A stretch of DNA of 64,000 bases from Lithospermum erythrorhizon (Eukaryota > Streptophyta > Magnoliopsida > Boraginales > Boraginaceae), in NCBI GenBank assembly GCA_019722365.1, contig JADFUC010000178.1, positions 101,643 to 165,642 of the forward strand, written 5' to 3'. The notes beneath the pieces were generated by a model. The model saw only the letters and a program-made list of their open reading frames with translations, was not told the origin of the DNA and did no database searches. Shown here one piece after another: positions 1 through 12,094 of this stretch. A program made the translations under genes and the position numbers. Numbering within the stretch: position 1 is the first letter of the stretch; every line of letters starts with the position of its first letter.

Positions 1-428
1 AATAAATGTTAATTTTCTTTATTCGTTATCGTTAGAAAAATAGGGAAGAAAAATATTTTTTAAGAGTGTTAAAGTTTTCATATTAGGGCCTCAATCCGGG
101 GTCTGGTGTCCCGCCCGGCTCCCTTCGAGGGCAGCTCGATAACAAAAAAATAATTTAGAGAATATCGATGCCGTTATCCGATTAGAAATATTTCTTGATA
201 TATTAGGTGTTATACACTTTACAAAATAAGATGCAAATATTAAACTCTCCTTTAAGTATGAAAATTTATTAATAAACAGCCAAGAGATGAAGATTTTAAC
301 ACTTCAACGACAATATAAGCAATATAAAGTAGAAGATTTTAACTTAACTCACTAAATAATATCACAAGCATAAACAATATAATGATATAAAGTGAAAGAT
401 TTTTACACTTCTACAATAAATTAATTCT

Positions 429-540
429 GAATTTTATTTATGTCCATAACGGACCGTGATAGTGTGAATGAGGATGAATTTTATTTATGTCGTGATATTG
501 TGAATGGGATGAATTTTGTTTATGTCCATGATATTGTAAC
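429..540. repeat. Short imperfect tandem repeat
   Basis: Three imperfect copies of a unit starting GAATTTTATTTATGTCC begin near 429, 476 and 511, each followed by a variant of GTGATATTGTGAATG. A further diverged copy of the same motif lies alone near 2880-2915, so the unit belongs to a dispersed AT-rich repeat. No coding potential was seen. Confidence 0.6.
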
Positions 541-840
541 TTGACCACTCGAGTAAATGCGGCTCGAGGTTAAAATTAGATTTATCAACTTGTATATACG
601 GTGGCATGCGATGGTTGTGTAATAACTTTGTTTGAAAATCGGTGAACCTAGTAGTTTAATTAAAAATAAAAATAGTTAGCTCAAGACATTTTCATACGGA
701 GTTTAACCATCGTGGCATCATCTAAAAAAATTCAAAATGCAACTCATAGTAATTCCAAAACCAGACACTCCATAATATATTTAATACATTTCAACGCCAA
801 CACAAAATAGAATTCGAGTACATAGGAAAAATGAGTGAGA

Positions 841-2760
841 ATAAAAGATGACTGCAGGATCTAGCCCACATGCCGCTTTAAGTAAAAATCACGGACACTC
901 ACGAACTTCGGCCGTTTCCGCAGGGACTCGCTTACGTTTATTCTATGTGATATATCGAGAGCTAGCATAGCGTACGCTCAAGCGAGCAAAACATAAGTTC
1001 TCGATGCAGCGGTCGCACAATAACGGTATAACAAAACTCCGAGGAAAACAAGGCTGTGCTTGTGATCGACATTTTGATCCTGATGACATCCGCTGATAAT
1101 GTCTGATACAAAACCGATACCTGCCAATAAACATATTCGATATTTATATAATGTCTGAATTTGCCACTCGGCGAAATTTCCTTGCGTAACATAACATAAT
1201 ATCATATCACTTTCGGCGGGCTCGCCCTTATTCGCCCGTCGAACATCATATGTATCTTTTCGGCGGGCTCGCCGGAAGTAAGCGTATAATATCACAAAAC
1301 ACGGCCCGTCTGCGCCAAGCGACCTCTACGTCGCGACAGCGTACCCGTATCTGGCATGGTGTGACCACTTTCACATATGAAACCAACGCTGACCCGACGG
1401 CTAACATCGCGCTGACGTACCAGCAAACGACAGCGCAGCACGCGGCCAGTAACATCGCAGCAACTAGAACAACCGGATAAGAACAACGAGCCTTGATCGC
1501 GCGTTACCGATATAGCGATATAATATACTGATCAACAATTCCATATAGAACGTACTACGTAATGCATTTACTTAGCGACCATCAAACCTTTCGACATTTC
1601 CACAAAATTCCGCAACTACAGCAACAAATAAGTTAAATAACACAAATACATACTATTTGTATCAATTTGCAATACACTTGGCTCAAAGCGTAAATAATGT
1701 TATCAAGCAGTGATAAATCACACCACCTTGGCTAGTACCCACTGGCGCTTGCGTCTCGTCAATCGATCCATGACTTTTCCAGCGTTCGAGTCTAAGCGAG
1801 AACACGAAAGTACAGTACTACTAATTTAGATTTATAAATTATCTTTCGAGTTTTTTAGTACCCGTGTAGCTTGGGTGAAATATTACTAGTTAAACTTCAG
1901 CGATAAGCTAGCGACAAAATTCCAGCAATCTAAATCTTAAACTTTAAGTATTTTCACTTCTTGAACAACACCTTAAACAATTCCAAACAATCCGGTGTGC
2001 TTTTCGACTAATTAAACCCGTTTCCTATGACCTCACAATCCACAGAAACCAATTCTTTACTTTCGAAACTAATAAAACTAATTTCATCATATCTTTAAAT
2101 CATGTTTTAAACCTGTTCACCTCTAAACAACTATAATAAAAATTGAAACCCACTGATTATATCATTTTAACACGTTTGACCAAGTCGAGCCAGTCGGCCA
2201 AAGTCAATGACTTTTCCAACACTTTTACACCCAAAATCGATTATTATAATCTCATACTATAATTTCGGCCTAGACAATAATTATATACGATATTAATCTA
2301 AATCAGTCGAACTAAAATTCCAAAAGTCAACGTCCTAAAACCTCCCAATTTCTAAATCCAAACACGTAATTTATTTCCGAGAACAAGCTAATTTAAAAGC
2401 CTAAAGTCAAAGCAATAAAAATCGAAAACCCAGTCAACCTAGTGAAACTAGAAATACTTTTTACCTTGAATCGAAAGAGAGAGGATGATGAGGGAAACTA
2501 CAACAAATTTGGGGTCAGCTTGCGAGATGGAGGAGAAATCGGAGAAAATTTTTCAAGGGAGAGGGAGGATTTAAACCTTGAGGGGAGAAGGGGAGATAAA
2601 TTTTGATTTTCTCTTCTTTTTTATTGTTTTGTTTTTTAAAGGGGAGTTCTTTGGTAAGTGGGAAAAGATGAGGAAGAAGCAGTTTATTCGGATGAGAATT
2701 CGGCGTTTAGTTGACTGACATATGATTAAATTTACCTCAGTATAAATTCTCAACTTAACA
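841..2760. other. Gene-free stretch, possible old LTR relic
   Basis: No gene is recognised. The part from about 850 to 1490 is clearly richer in G+C than its surroundings and holds two copies of the palindrome GGCGGGCTCGCC (near 1217 and 1261). From about 1600 to 2600 the composition (runs rich in A and C on the + strand, then a purine-rich stretch near 2470-2660) resembles the gypsy LTR at 30.26-32.47 kb. I could not align it convincingly, so calling it an old LTR in the same orientation is only a guess. The short ORFs here look like chance. Confidence 0.25.
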
Positions 2761-4088
2761 TTTGCTCATTATAAAATATAAAGTGGTTTCAATTTTACGT
2801 TAATCAATTTAATAATCCCACATTTTAATTTATTAATTAGCAGTCGATACGGTTTTTATAGATATTATAGTGTAAATGAGGTGAATTTTATTACTGTCCA
2901 TGATATTATAATTGTAAATGGAGATTTTAAACTTTTACAAAGTATAATAGTTAGTATCGCAACTCAATTATCTTTTTGTAGAATTAGACCTCCACACTTA
3001 GTAAGTTGGCTAGTCAATAAATACAAGATGGAAGATTTAACTCTCACAAAAATAATAATATCAACACTTATTATAAAACACTTATGATTCTTGAGTTCTT
3101 TATAATAAGGGATGAAATAACCACTCTAGTTATAGGTCGGCAGTGGTTAGCCGATTTTACATGCTTGAGGAGATAGTAATATTATAATAGCCACTCTTAG
3201 TTATAGATCACTCGACGGATTGCCAGTTTTCTATAACCGGGGCAAATAGTAATACTTATAATATTGAAGTGATAAGGATAGATGATATACACAACATTAG
3301 GTATTTAAAATAAAGGCGTTCGTCTTGATAACGTGTTAAAGAAAGTGAATGTTTAATAACTCAAACTATCGATATTACTTTATTGTTGTTATTACTACCA
3401 GGTGGGAAACATAGAAAAGGAAAGAAGTAATAGTATTGTATATTTTCTGATTGCTTTCGGTACATTTTTTACAAGCTCTATACCATGCCTTTTATAGGCA
3501 AATTTTCACCATATTAACACTATTCAAGTACTGTATTATTTTCATAGATATTTCAACTACACTGTTACACTATTTGTATTATTTGTACATTTCATAACAC
3601 TATGCAATATCTCAAATAGACCAATAGTAATCTATTAATAAATGTAGAGCCGTATAGGTAAGTTCTGTTAATAATAGATGCTCATCTGAAAATTTGTAGC
3701 TCTGATAATTCCATGCTTAGATTTATATCTTAGCTCTTGGGGACTTAGGGACGGAGTTAGAAAATACATTTGGCAAAAAGGATAATTCGTAAAATTCATA
3801 ATATAATTGGTAGTTTTGATAAAAGAAAATATATTTGAGGAGTCAAATTTACATATAGTATTTATTAGAAAATTACCAAAAAACAATTATGGGTTAATGC
3901 CATAAGGAAAAAAATTGAAACTTCAACATTCTGTAGTTCTAATGCAACATTGGGCTCGAACGTTATCGAACCCGAAATAAGATAGTAGTTTGACTCGAAC
4001 CGAACTATATCAAATAACCGAAGGTGGACACCTATTTTCAGTCAACTCGAACTTTCAACCTCTTTTACAGCTGGCTGCAATCACAATA
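2761..4088. other. AT-rich intergenic DNA
   Basis: No gene, RNA or complete mobile element is recognised. The only internal structure seen is a repeated phrase (a CCACTCTTAGTTATAG-like motif near 3120-3145 and 3183-3205). Confidence 0.5.
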
Positions 4089-4258
4089 GGTTCAATCGTA
4101 AGTTTGGTGGCTTCTAATGGTGTGAGGTTGCATTGTAAGGGTTGTAAGATGTACGAGTGTAACTATTTGGTCTGGTTAAGGTTCAATCGTAAGTTGGGTG
4201 GCTTCTAGTGGTGTGAGGTTGCATTGTAAGAGTTGTAGGATGTACGAGTGTAACTATT
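4089..4258. repeat. Tandem duplication, 91-bp period
   Basis: Two near-identical copies of about 80 bp begin with GGTTCAATCGTAAGTT at 4089 and 4180 and both end in GTACGAGTGTAACTATT. They differ at a few bases. A short GA-repeat microsatellite (about 4269-4285) follows directly. No coding function was seen. Confidence 0.85.
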
Positions 4259-4499
4259 GCCGAAATGTGAGAGAGAGAGAGAGAGCGCTTGTTTGTTAAA
4301 ACTATTAAGAACATAAACTTAATTTAATTCATCACGTTTTTCATTAAGTTTGTTTGATAACAAAATATTTTAAGGACTGAATAAATTATGATCCTATCAA
4401 AATCCTTAAAATTCCTAACTTAATTTTTTCTTCTTAACCAAATCAGAAGTGACAAAGTCAGAATTCATATTTATAAATATTAATTTTTCTTGGGATCTA

Positions 4500-4613
4500 C
4501 ATTTATTATTATTATTATAATAATAATAATAATAATAATAATTATTATTATTGTGTGTGTTAATATTATTATTATTATTATTATTATTCTAATTGTTATT
4601 ATTATTATTCTAA

Positions 4614-4662
<49 letters not shown>

Positions 4663-4833
4663 GATTCTTATTATAATTGTTATTAATAATAATATATTAT
4701 TATTATTGTTATTATTCTTATTATTATTGTTATTATTATTATTATTATTTTTATTATTGTTATTATTATTGTCATTCTTATTGCTTATTCTTGTTGTTAT
4801 TCTTATTGTATTATTATTATTATTATTATTAAT

Positions 4834-4871
<38 letters not shown>

Positions 4872-4874
4872 ATT

Positions 4875-4907
<33 letters not shown>

Positions 4908-4963
4908 ATTAGTATTATCATCATTATTATCATAAATACGTCTAGGTATTATTATTATTGTTA

Positions 4964-5005
<42 letters not shown>

Positions 5006-5111
5006 ATTATTATTATTATTATCATTATTATTATTATTATTATTATTATCGTTATTATTATTATCATCGTCATTATTATTATTATCATTATTATTATTAT
5101 TATTATTATTA

Positions 5112-5143
<32 letters not shown>

Positions 5144-5192
5144 CTAATTGTTATTATTATTGTTATTCTAATTGTTATTATTATTATTCTAA

Positions 5193-5243
<51 letters not shown>

Positions 5244-5246
5244 TAA

Positions 5247-5310
<64 letters not shown>

Positions 5311-5497
5311 GTTATTAGTATTATGCATTAAATGATAAATAAGTAAATCGTTATTATTATTGTTATTATTATTATTATTATTATTATTAATAAATAAGTA
5401 AGTAAATAAGTAAGTAAGTAAATCATCATCAAATAAATTAAGTAAATCAAATTAATTAAGTAAATTAAGTAAATTAAGTCGTTAATTATTATTATTA

Positions 5498-5559
<62 letters not shown>

Positions 5560-5560
5560 C
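4500..5560. repeat. Kilobase-scale (TAA/TTA)n microsatellite
   Basis: Almost uninterrupted ATT/TTA trinucleotide repeats cover about 1.05 kb. Interruptions include a GTT run near 4876-4908, scattered CTAATTGTT and ATCATT variants, and a TAAG-rich tetranucleotide-like patch near 5390-5480. The phase changes several times, which suggests repeated expansion and mutation rather than one clean array. The long isoleucine, leucine or asparagine reading frames across it are by-products of the repeat and not genes. The true length may be uncertain in any assembly. Confidence 0.95.
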
Positions 5561-5689
5561 TCTCTCTTGTTTTTTTATTTGTCGTTTTAGTCATTTGCAC
5601 ATAGATCAAGAAAAATAAAAAATAGTAAAAAAACACATTGAAAATATAAAATACAATTATTTGAAATTCTATTATTTATTCGTTGATAA

Positions 5690-5905
5690 TTTCATAAGAA
5701 AAAATAGTCAAAAAATATATTGAAAATGTAGAAGTAAAATTTTCTTTACTCGAATGACAAATATTTTGAAACAAAAAATTTAGCCTAGAACGATAAGAAA
5801 AACGGAAGGTAAAATCCTACTCAAATTTATATGTGTCAATTAAGATTACAAATTTGTAAATTTTGATAATTGAAAATCAAACTATACAATCTTCATGTAA
5901 TGAAG
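5690..5905. repeat. MITE-like repeat, copy 1
   Basis: This stretch (GAATGACAAATATTTTG, then TTAGCCTAGAACGATAAG, then a TGATAATTGAAAATCAAAC-like end) matches, with substitutions, the stretch at about 7725-7897 inside RNASEH2C intron 1. Two dispersed non-coding copies a few kb apart fit a small non-autonomous DNA transposon family. No clear terminal repeats could be fixed by eye for this copy. Confidence 0.5.
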
Positions 5906-7374
5906 GTTAAGTGATAACGCATTCTTGAGCATCAAAATTTGAACCAATTTTTCATGATAAAAAAAAGAAAAAAAAGTGAAAAATGATAACTTTGTAGATA
6001 CAACGAATCGAACATTTAGGTACCGGACTCGTTAAGTGCGGTTAAACCCTATGGAATGCGTTAAATCATATTAAATTTCAGCCCGATTTCTTGTTAAATC
6101 GAGCTTTTAGCTTATTTTATACATGTCTATATTAATAAATACTCCATTCGTCTCATTTTCATTGATCATAGCTCAAAAGTAGATAGTAATTGGTTTTACT
6201 ATTTTTAAAGAGAGAGAAAAATATTAATAATGAAAATAAGAATATTATGAGATAAAATAGAATCTTTTTAATTATAATGTAAAGCATAAAATAGTCATTT
6301 CAAAGTTTTTTTTTTAATTTTTTGGGTGTGATTTTAAGCGATGTCTATAAAAAATTGTATTGTTAAATTAAACATAAATTATAAATTAATAAAGTTAACG
6401 ACCAATTAAATTGAGACCAGGGATAAATCATTGGAAGCCTCACTTGATTAGCGGGTGTCGAGTCGGCAACCTACTCACTTGCGTCGAACGCCGAATAACA
6501 TGGCTTTTCACCAAGCGGTAGCGGCGGTGTCGTTGGGATGTCGAATTAATTTATAAAATCGACAAACGTATCTTACGCGTATTTTCGTTTCTCTTTTATT
6601 TGTTTCATATATATAATTATTAAATTTAATACAATAAATAATATTATAATTTTTTTAAATTATATTTTTATCTTTTAATTTTTTTTAAAAATATTTTAAT
6701 AATATTTTTAATTTTTCATTTCATATATATTTTAAAAAAAAAGTATATTTTTAATAGTATATATATATTTTTTGAATTTCAAAAATCGTAATATTTAATA
6801 AAATCTATAATATTTTTTTGATTAAAAGAAGAATAATATTTTAAAAGAAAGAATAATTTATATTTTAAAAGTATATTTTAATAGTATATATATATATATA
6901 TTTTTTAATTTAAAATCCCATAATATTTTTTGATTAAAAGAAGAATAAAAAGGTTGTAAAAATTTGATTTTTTGGTATCAAAGAATATGTATGTAGCAAT
7001 CCCCAATTTTACATTTATAGAGGTACAAAGAAAAATAAAAATAGTGAGTATATTTTTTATTCTTTAATTATTGTCTGAAAAAATAATTTAAAATAATAGT
7101 ATATTTTTTATTGCCAGCGCTAGACGCAAGTGCTGACGCGTGGCGTACGGTAAATCATTTTTTTTTTGTTTTTTTTTCGGTGGGGCCCACTTTGGGTGCT
7201 AAAAATCAGTTTGGTGCGCATCATTTTTTGCTTAGAGTTTTGCGAAGTATCAGGTATTGGCTTAATTATTATTTCTGCTATGTAAAAACACCTAATTGAT
7301 ACGTGCTACACATAGCCTTATAGTTCAAGTCAAAATTGGCCTTTTGTCAATCCTCTCAATTAAGGGTGAGTCTA
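5906..7374. other. AT-rich intergenic DNA upstream of RNASEH2C
   Basis: No gene is seen. A Stowaway-like terminal motif (TACTCCATTCGTCTCATTTT) starts near 6138. Two similar AT-rich segments (about 6710-6790 and 6850-6950, both with a run like TTTTTTGATTAAAAGAAGAATAA) form an internal imperfect duplication. The last 250 bp should hold the RNASEH2C promoter and 5' leader, but I see no TATA box placed well enough to annotate. Confidence 0.4.
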
Positions 7375-10300
7375 ATGGAGGGGCAAGTTGGAAGCGGAAC
7401 GTCTGTGGTTAGCAGAAGCGAAAGTCCACTGGAAGATCTGAGCGGAAAAGTACATCAGCTGCCTTGCTGTGTAAAGTATAATGGTTTAACCTCCGTCTCT
7501 CACTATTTTAAACACAAACCTACAGGTACGGACCTACGGAGACTAATATTTTCCTTGCTCAGAAAAGCGTTGTCATGTTTTAATTGTTTTTAGTATTAGT
7601 ATCTTCTTTCATAAGGTTTTTAGTTTATTAGATTTCTTAGTTTGTGCGTATATGTAGAATGTCGATTAATTGAACCTATGTCGTTTAGAAAATATATTCT
7701 GATATAATTCTGATTTATTATCTTTAAGAATGGCCAATTATTTTGAAGCAAAATAATTAGTCTAGAATAATGACTAAAAAGCGGTGGTAATGCTTTTTAT
7801 TCAAATAAAGTTATACGTCAATTAAAATTTATGAAAGTTTGTTAAGTTTGACAATTGAAAATTAAACTTGACAAGCTTTTTGGATTGACGGAGTATACAT
7901 GTATAGATAATTTGTTCTGAATTTGTCAACTTAATTGATTTCTAGTTAAAATGATTTGTTATAGGGGTAGAAGTGGATGGGCTATGTGTAGAAGAAGCTT
8001 ATTTCCGAGGAAGGAAGTTGGAGGGAACTACTGTCTCGATACCAACAGGGTATTCCGGTACTTTTATGTTCACCACTTTTATATTTAGTTCTAGTGTATA
8101 CATTGTGTTTGTCAATATTCATGTAGACTAGTATATACTTATAAAGTCCATCCATCCCTAACATATCGATTATTATTATTGTCAATTAAGGACTCAAACT
8201 CTGTTAATTTTGAAAACCAAAGAGCTAATATGATCATCTTTTAGGTTGGATGGATGGAGTATTAGCCAGTTTCTGATGTCGGTAGTTGTTTTATAATCCA
8301 TATCTGATTTTAGTTCCAGGTTTTTATAGAGGCTATGGATGTCGATTTCCTGATTTTTGCGATGTGTTTGCTTTCTCTATTTTACTTGAGCTTTCTGATT
8401 GATTCGCAAATCAGTTTCCAAAGACATTGTTACTTCCGATAAAGTGTTTCCTTAGTATTTTGACTCGTATGGTTTGTGTTTTCATGCATCATCTGGAGTC
8501 GATTATAAATGCAGCTTCAGTTTGGATATTTTTATTTTATAACCCATCTTAGCTAGCCAAAAAAATGTGATATGCTGATATGATGAATTTGACACACTAC
8601 ACCCTGCTCTAGTAGAAGTGACAAACTGGTAGATTGTTGATTGTGATGTTTTTTCTGGTCTGGACCCTTGATATAAGACTGCTCATTCATATATTTTTTA
8701 ATTCCACGACCTTCCCTCTTTGGCAACTCATTTGAAATGCTCGTTTTGATTCTACTATGATATATCACCCTAGCTGGTCAAGAGTAATGGATGTAAGTGG
8801 AGCTGTGGAAAAGTTGTTGCTTAAGGTATACCAAATATTGCACATATTTTGAGACTGGTTGTCAGATGTGGTCATTGTCTGGAATTATTGCTTGGTGCTA
8901 ACTACTAACACCAAAAGTTTCAAAGAGGGAAGGTGCCAAGTTATTCTACTGCTTCAAGTACATAAAAAGAAAATTGAAGGTGCTAAGTTATGCTATCAAC
9001 AAACCTCCATTGACGTCGTGTAAGAAGTCTGCCTGCTCTTTTGATTGTTCAAGAGCACTAATCTTATGTGCCAGTTACCTAGTCCTTTTCACTATAGTAA
9101 ATAATCTTTTTAGTTTTCTTTGTGTCTGATTGATTTCTTTCCATTTACTACTGCAAGTCATCTTTCTTCCTCAAAGCCATTAAAGAATTTTCAAATGTTG
9201 ATGGAAAAGGGCAAAAGAATAGCTTCCATGGACTTAAATAAATTTATCATCCTCATATTTTACCAAATGAACATCTGTCATTTCCAGATTTAGTACATTT
9301 TCCTTTCTTATTTTAGCGACCTATTTCATCTCATTAAATTGATCATTCAAATAAGAATGGAGATGGTTTTTTGTCGTCAGCAATGAATAGGAAAGCTAAC
9401 TGTAGTTGGTGTTTCTAGTTTCATTGTGAGTCTTATCAATGATCAATAAATGTTGTAGTTGTATATTGTTAGTAAAGGGTTCCTGCTGTTTTGTACTCTT
9501 TGGAGATTATTCATCAAGGAAGAGTTGGCTTTGTCTTTGTCGTAGTTCAATGAAAATTTGGTTTATTTATTTATTCTTTCGTAAAATTCAATGGCAAATT
9601 AGTATCTTCATGTTTTCACTTGTGCTGTTGTGCATCATTTTGGAGTATCTCAATTGTTCTTTTACTTGCTTTCTTGTTTGATGTGAATGTGCAAGCTTTG
9701 AAGCTTGTTACGTCGCATTCCAACTCGAGAAGAGGTAACTATGAGGGTGGCATACACTATACATATTATGGACCTACTATTACGTTGACAGTATGACACT
9801 ACATCTTATTGGGTGCTACAACTCGATTTGTGCCACAACAAATACGAGTTCTAAAATAAAAATCATCTTAAGGCTGGATATATACATATGTAATCCAACT
9901 GAAAGAAAAGGTTATGCACTGTAATTGTTTTTTCCTGTAGCAGATAAAAATTAATTTAGTATTTATTTTGTTGTTTTATCTTCACTTCTGTTGACAACAT
10001 TCTACATGCATTTTCTTGATACTGCTTGCCAAGGTCATACTGCATTTTATTCCATGAGGAAGGTTTAATTACATTGTTTTTGGTATCTCTTTAAACTTAT
10101 GCCGACCCCATTTAATGGAATAAGGCTTGGTTTGGCTTATCTCTTTAAACTTATATAGACTTATTGAATGAAGCTTTAATTCTCTTATTTTCTTATACTC
10201 TAGTGGAAATTTGTTATGAAAGCGTGATACCTTAAGTTTATGAAGTTTAACCTTATTTTGAACTTTCAGGATATGTTTTGGGTAAGAAGATAGCCGATAA

Positions 10301-10959
10301 GCAAAACAACTGGTTAGATGAAGAATCTAGTTGTTGGGAGATGAATGCAGAGTTTAAAAATATGACATTGTGGAATCATGATATTCTTCCCTCAAAAGAT
10401 GATGCATTTTTGCGTGCTTTCCACTGGTTCCCCGTGGCAGATGCTGTAAGCTCCTTGCTCTTAATTATAGTCCTCCACTTCCTACAAATTTCAAGGGCTT
10501 TCTCCTACCTTTTTCGCATGTCCATGTTTCATATACACCTAAAATGAATTCGACACTTCTGTTGTTCCAGCACTCACCAACAGTAATTTATTTTTATGTT
10601 AGTCTTGAAGTCCTCAAAATTCATTTGCGTAGAAGTCTCATCTATATTAGTGGGACTACTGTATAATAGCAATCAGAAGGTGATGCCAATTGTTCTCATC
10701 ACTCTTAAGTTGACCTTGTGTTTGTTTTCTTCCTGCTTCCTGGTTTCACTGTTTGCTGATTTTTCTTTCAAAATTACCAATATATGCAGTACTCTTGTGA
10801 CTTGTTTGTTTGAAAGAACGAGTTTCCTCATGAAAATGTCACTAGATTTCTTCTAGTAAACATATGCAAATTGACAACTCTTGCTCTAATATACAGTTGC
10901 ACTGTCCTGTATCTATTGAAGACTTGGAGTCAGCATCAACTGATGGAACACTTGTGTAG
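7375..10959 (+). CDS. RNASEH2C: Ribonuclease H2 subunit C, four exons, intact
   Basis: This encodes the non-catalytic C subunit of nuclear RNase H2, which with subunit B supports the catalytic A subunit in removing ribonucleotides and RNA:DNA hybrids from DNA. Exons are 7375-7525, 7965-8057, 10270-10445 and 10897-10959. All junctions are GT-AG and in phase, giving 160 aa. The family signature is clear: LSGKVHQLPCCVKYNG then VSHYFKHKPTG in exon 1, VEEAYFRGRKLEGTT and PTGYSGYVLGKK across exons 2-3, and CWEMNAEFKNMTLWNHD then FLRAFHWFPVADALH across exons 3-4. The start at 7375 gives the usual MEG start; an in-frame ATG at 7336 would add 13 residues. Intron 1 carries a MITE-like copy, and the 2.2-kb intron 2 carries a SINE-like tail. 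No defect is visible. Function is inferred from family resemblance. Confidence 0.95.
7686..7897. mobile_element. MITE-like copy in RNASEH2C intron 1
   Basis: Within intron 1 (7526-7964) the stretch from about 7725 repeats the element at 5690-5905. It ends with GGATTGACGGAGTATACAT, which resembles a Stowaway-type terminus (complement of ACTCC.TC). It is non-coding and does not touch the splice sites. The left boundary is uncertain. Confidence 0.5.
10095..10150 (+). mobile_element. SINE 3'-tail-like fragment in RNASEH2C intron 2
   Basis: The motif GCCGACCCCATTTAATGG followed by AATAAGGCTTGGTTTGG closely resembles the conserved 3' end of many plant SINEs (GCCGACCCCA...GGGATAAGGCT). No polymerase III A and B boxes were found upstream, so only a truncated tail is supported. 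A duplicate of TATCTCTTTAAACTTAT flanks it (10084-10100 and about 10139-10155) and could be its target-site duplication. Confidence 0.5.
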
Positions 10960-11310
10960 AACGTTTGTAGGTACTCTGTACTCACGATTCATGAACCATT
11001 TTCTTGATATGGTGTATTCTTTGCTTTTTGCTAGAAATACTATTCTTTTATGATACTAGAGTAACAATGAAACTGAGAGGATGTCTCTTTTCCACAAAAA
11101 TTAATGCAAGAGATTGTTTCACATAGATTTCTCTCAATACCTCTGGGCCAAGGGGCAATGCACAGAGACTTTTTTGCGGATTTTTATTTATATTTATATT
11201 TCTCTTTGTTAAAGTATTGATTTTCTTGGATCAGATCCTTTGCCTCTCTCGGTTCTTTTTTTATGTGTTTCATGTTTTGATTAAGGCTAGTGATATTGTC
11301 AGAGCAATTT

Positions 11311-11530
11311 TCACATATCCAGAGCAATAATTCATAAAATATCTTCTCTTTCATCCAAACTAATGTTCGATTTAAGGATTTTAATAGAATAATTGGCATT
11401 TCATAAGATTTTTTGAATGTTGCAAGTTATCATTATAATTAATTGCCAATTATTTCATTAAAATCCTTAAATCGAATATTAGCTTGGAGGGTAGAAATAT
11501 TTTATTAGTTATTGCTCTGGATATGTATGA
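11311..11530. repeat. Long foldback (MITE or small-RNA hairpin)
   Basis: Two inverted arms of about 88 bp, 11311-11398 and about 11443-11530, pair with only scattered mismatches around a loop of about 45 bp. The innermost arms read AATTGGCA and TGCCAATT. The longest perfect blocks include TTCGATTTAAGGATTTTAAT and ATATCCAGAGCAATAA. It lies about 350 bp beyond the RNASEH2C stop codon, possibly in its 3' transcript region. The form fits a foldback MITE; a hairpin-derived small RNA source is an alternative. No target-site duplication was confirmed. Confidence 0.85.
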
Positions 11531-11559
11531 ATTGTATAATTATGTTTTGTGAACATCAT

Positions 11560-12090
11560 TGAGAAGTTATTGTATATTTACACAATGCATAATGTACAAA
11601 TAGATCTTGTACAAAATCTAACATGATGATGATGGAATATAAGATTCGGAGCATATTTTATTTTATTCTTTCATTAAAGCATTTCCATGAACATGTTTGA
11701 CTTGTCATTTTGGGCTGATCTTTAAAATATGCTTTTTTTTTTAATGTTTTTTAAAAGAGATCATTAGTGGTTCTTCATTTACACGCGTGGCTCGAACCCA
11801 TGAGTCCATGACCTCTCTGTCATGGGTGAAGTATATTATGATATTATCACTAGCCTACACTTGATTGTCGATCGTTAATATCCTCTGGTTTGAGTGTATT
11901 TAATCAATCCATATTTATATAAAACAACCATAACTATAATGCCACCATAAAACTCGATTAATCGCTTTTTGGAAATAGTTATAGGAACTTTTGGATAGAT
12001 ACACATTGTTAATTGTTATTTATTTTATAGAACATACTTGATGCATGCATGTAGTAGTAGCACACATTCCTTCTGGCATGTAGTAGAAAA
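11560..12090. other. AT-rich intergenic DNA
   Basis: No gene is seen. A GGCTCGAACCCATGAG motif (about 11790-11805) resembles a polymerase III B box of tRNA-derived SINEs, but no matching A box or tail was found. Confidence 0.4.
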
Positions 12091-12094
12091 ACAA

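Noticed and set aside
1246..1486. Overlapping 64-76-codon frames in a GC-richer patch, considered as a small gene
   Set aside because: Open in several frames on both strands without any recognisable domain, splice pattern or start context; best explained by base composition.
4490..5636. Long + and - strand frames of 102-128 codons made of Ile, Leu, Asn or Tyr runs
   Set aside because: They are translations of the trinucleotide repeat with no stop codon in the unit; no protein gene is supported.
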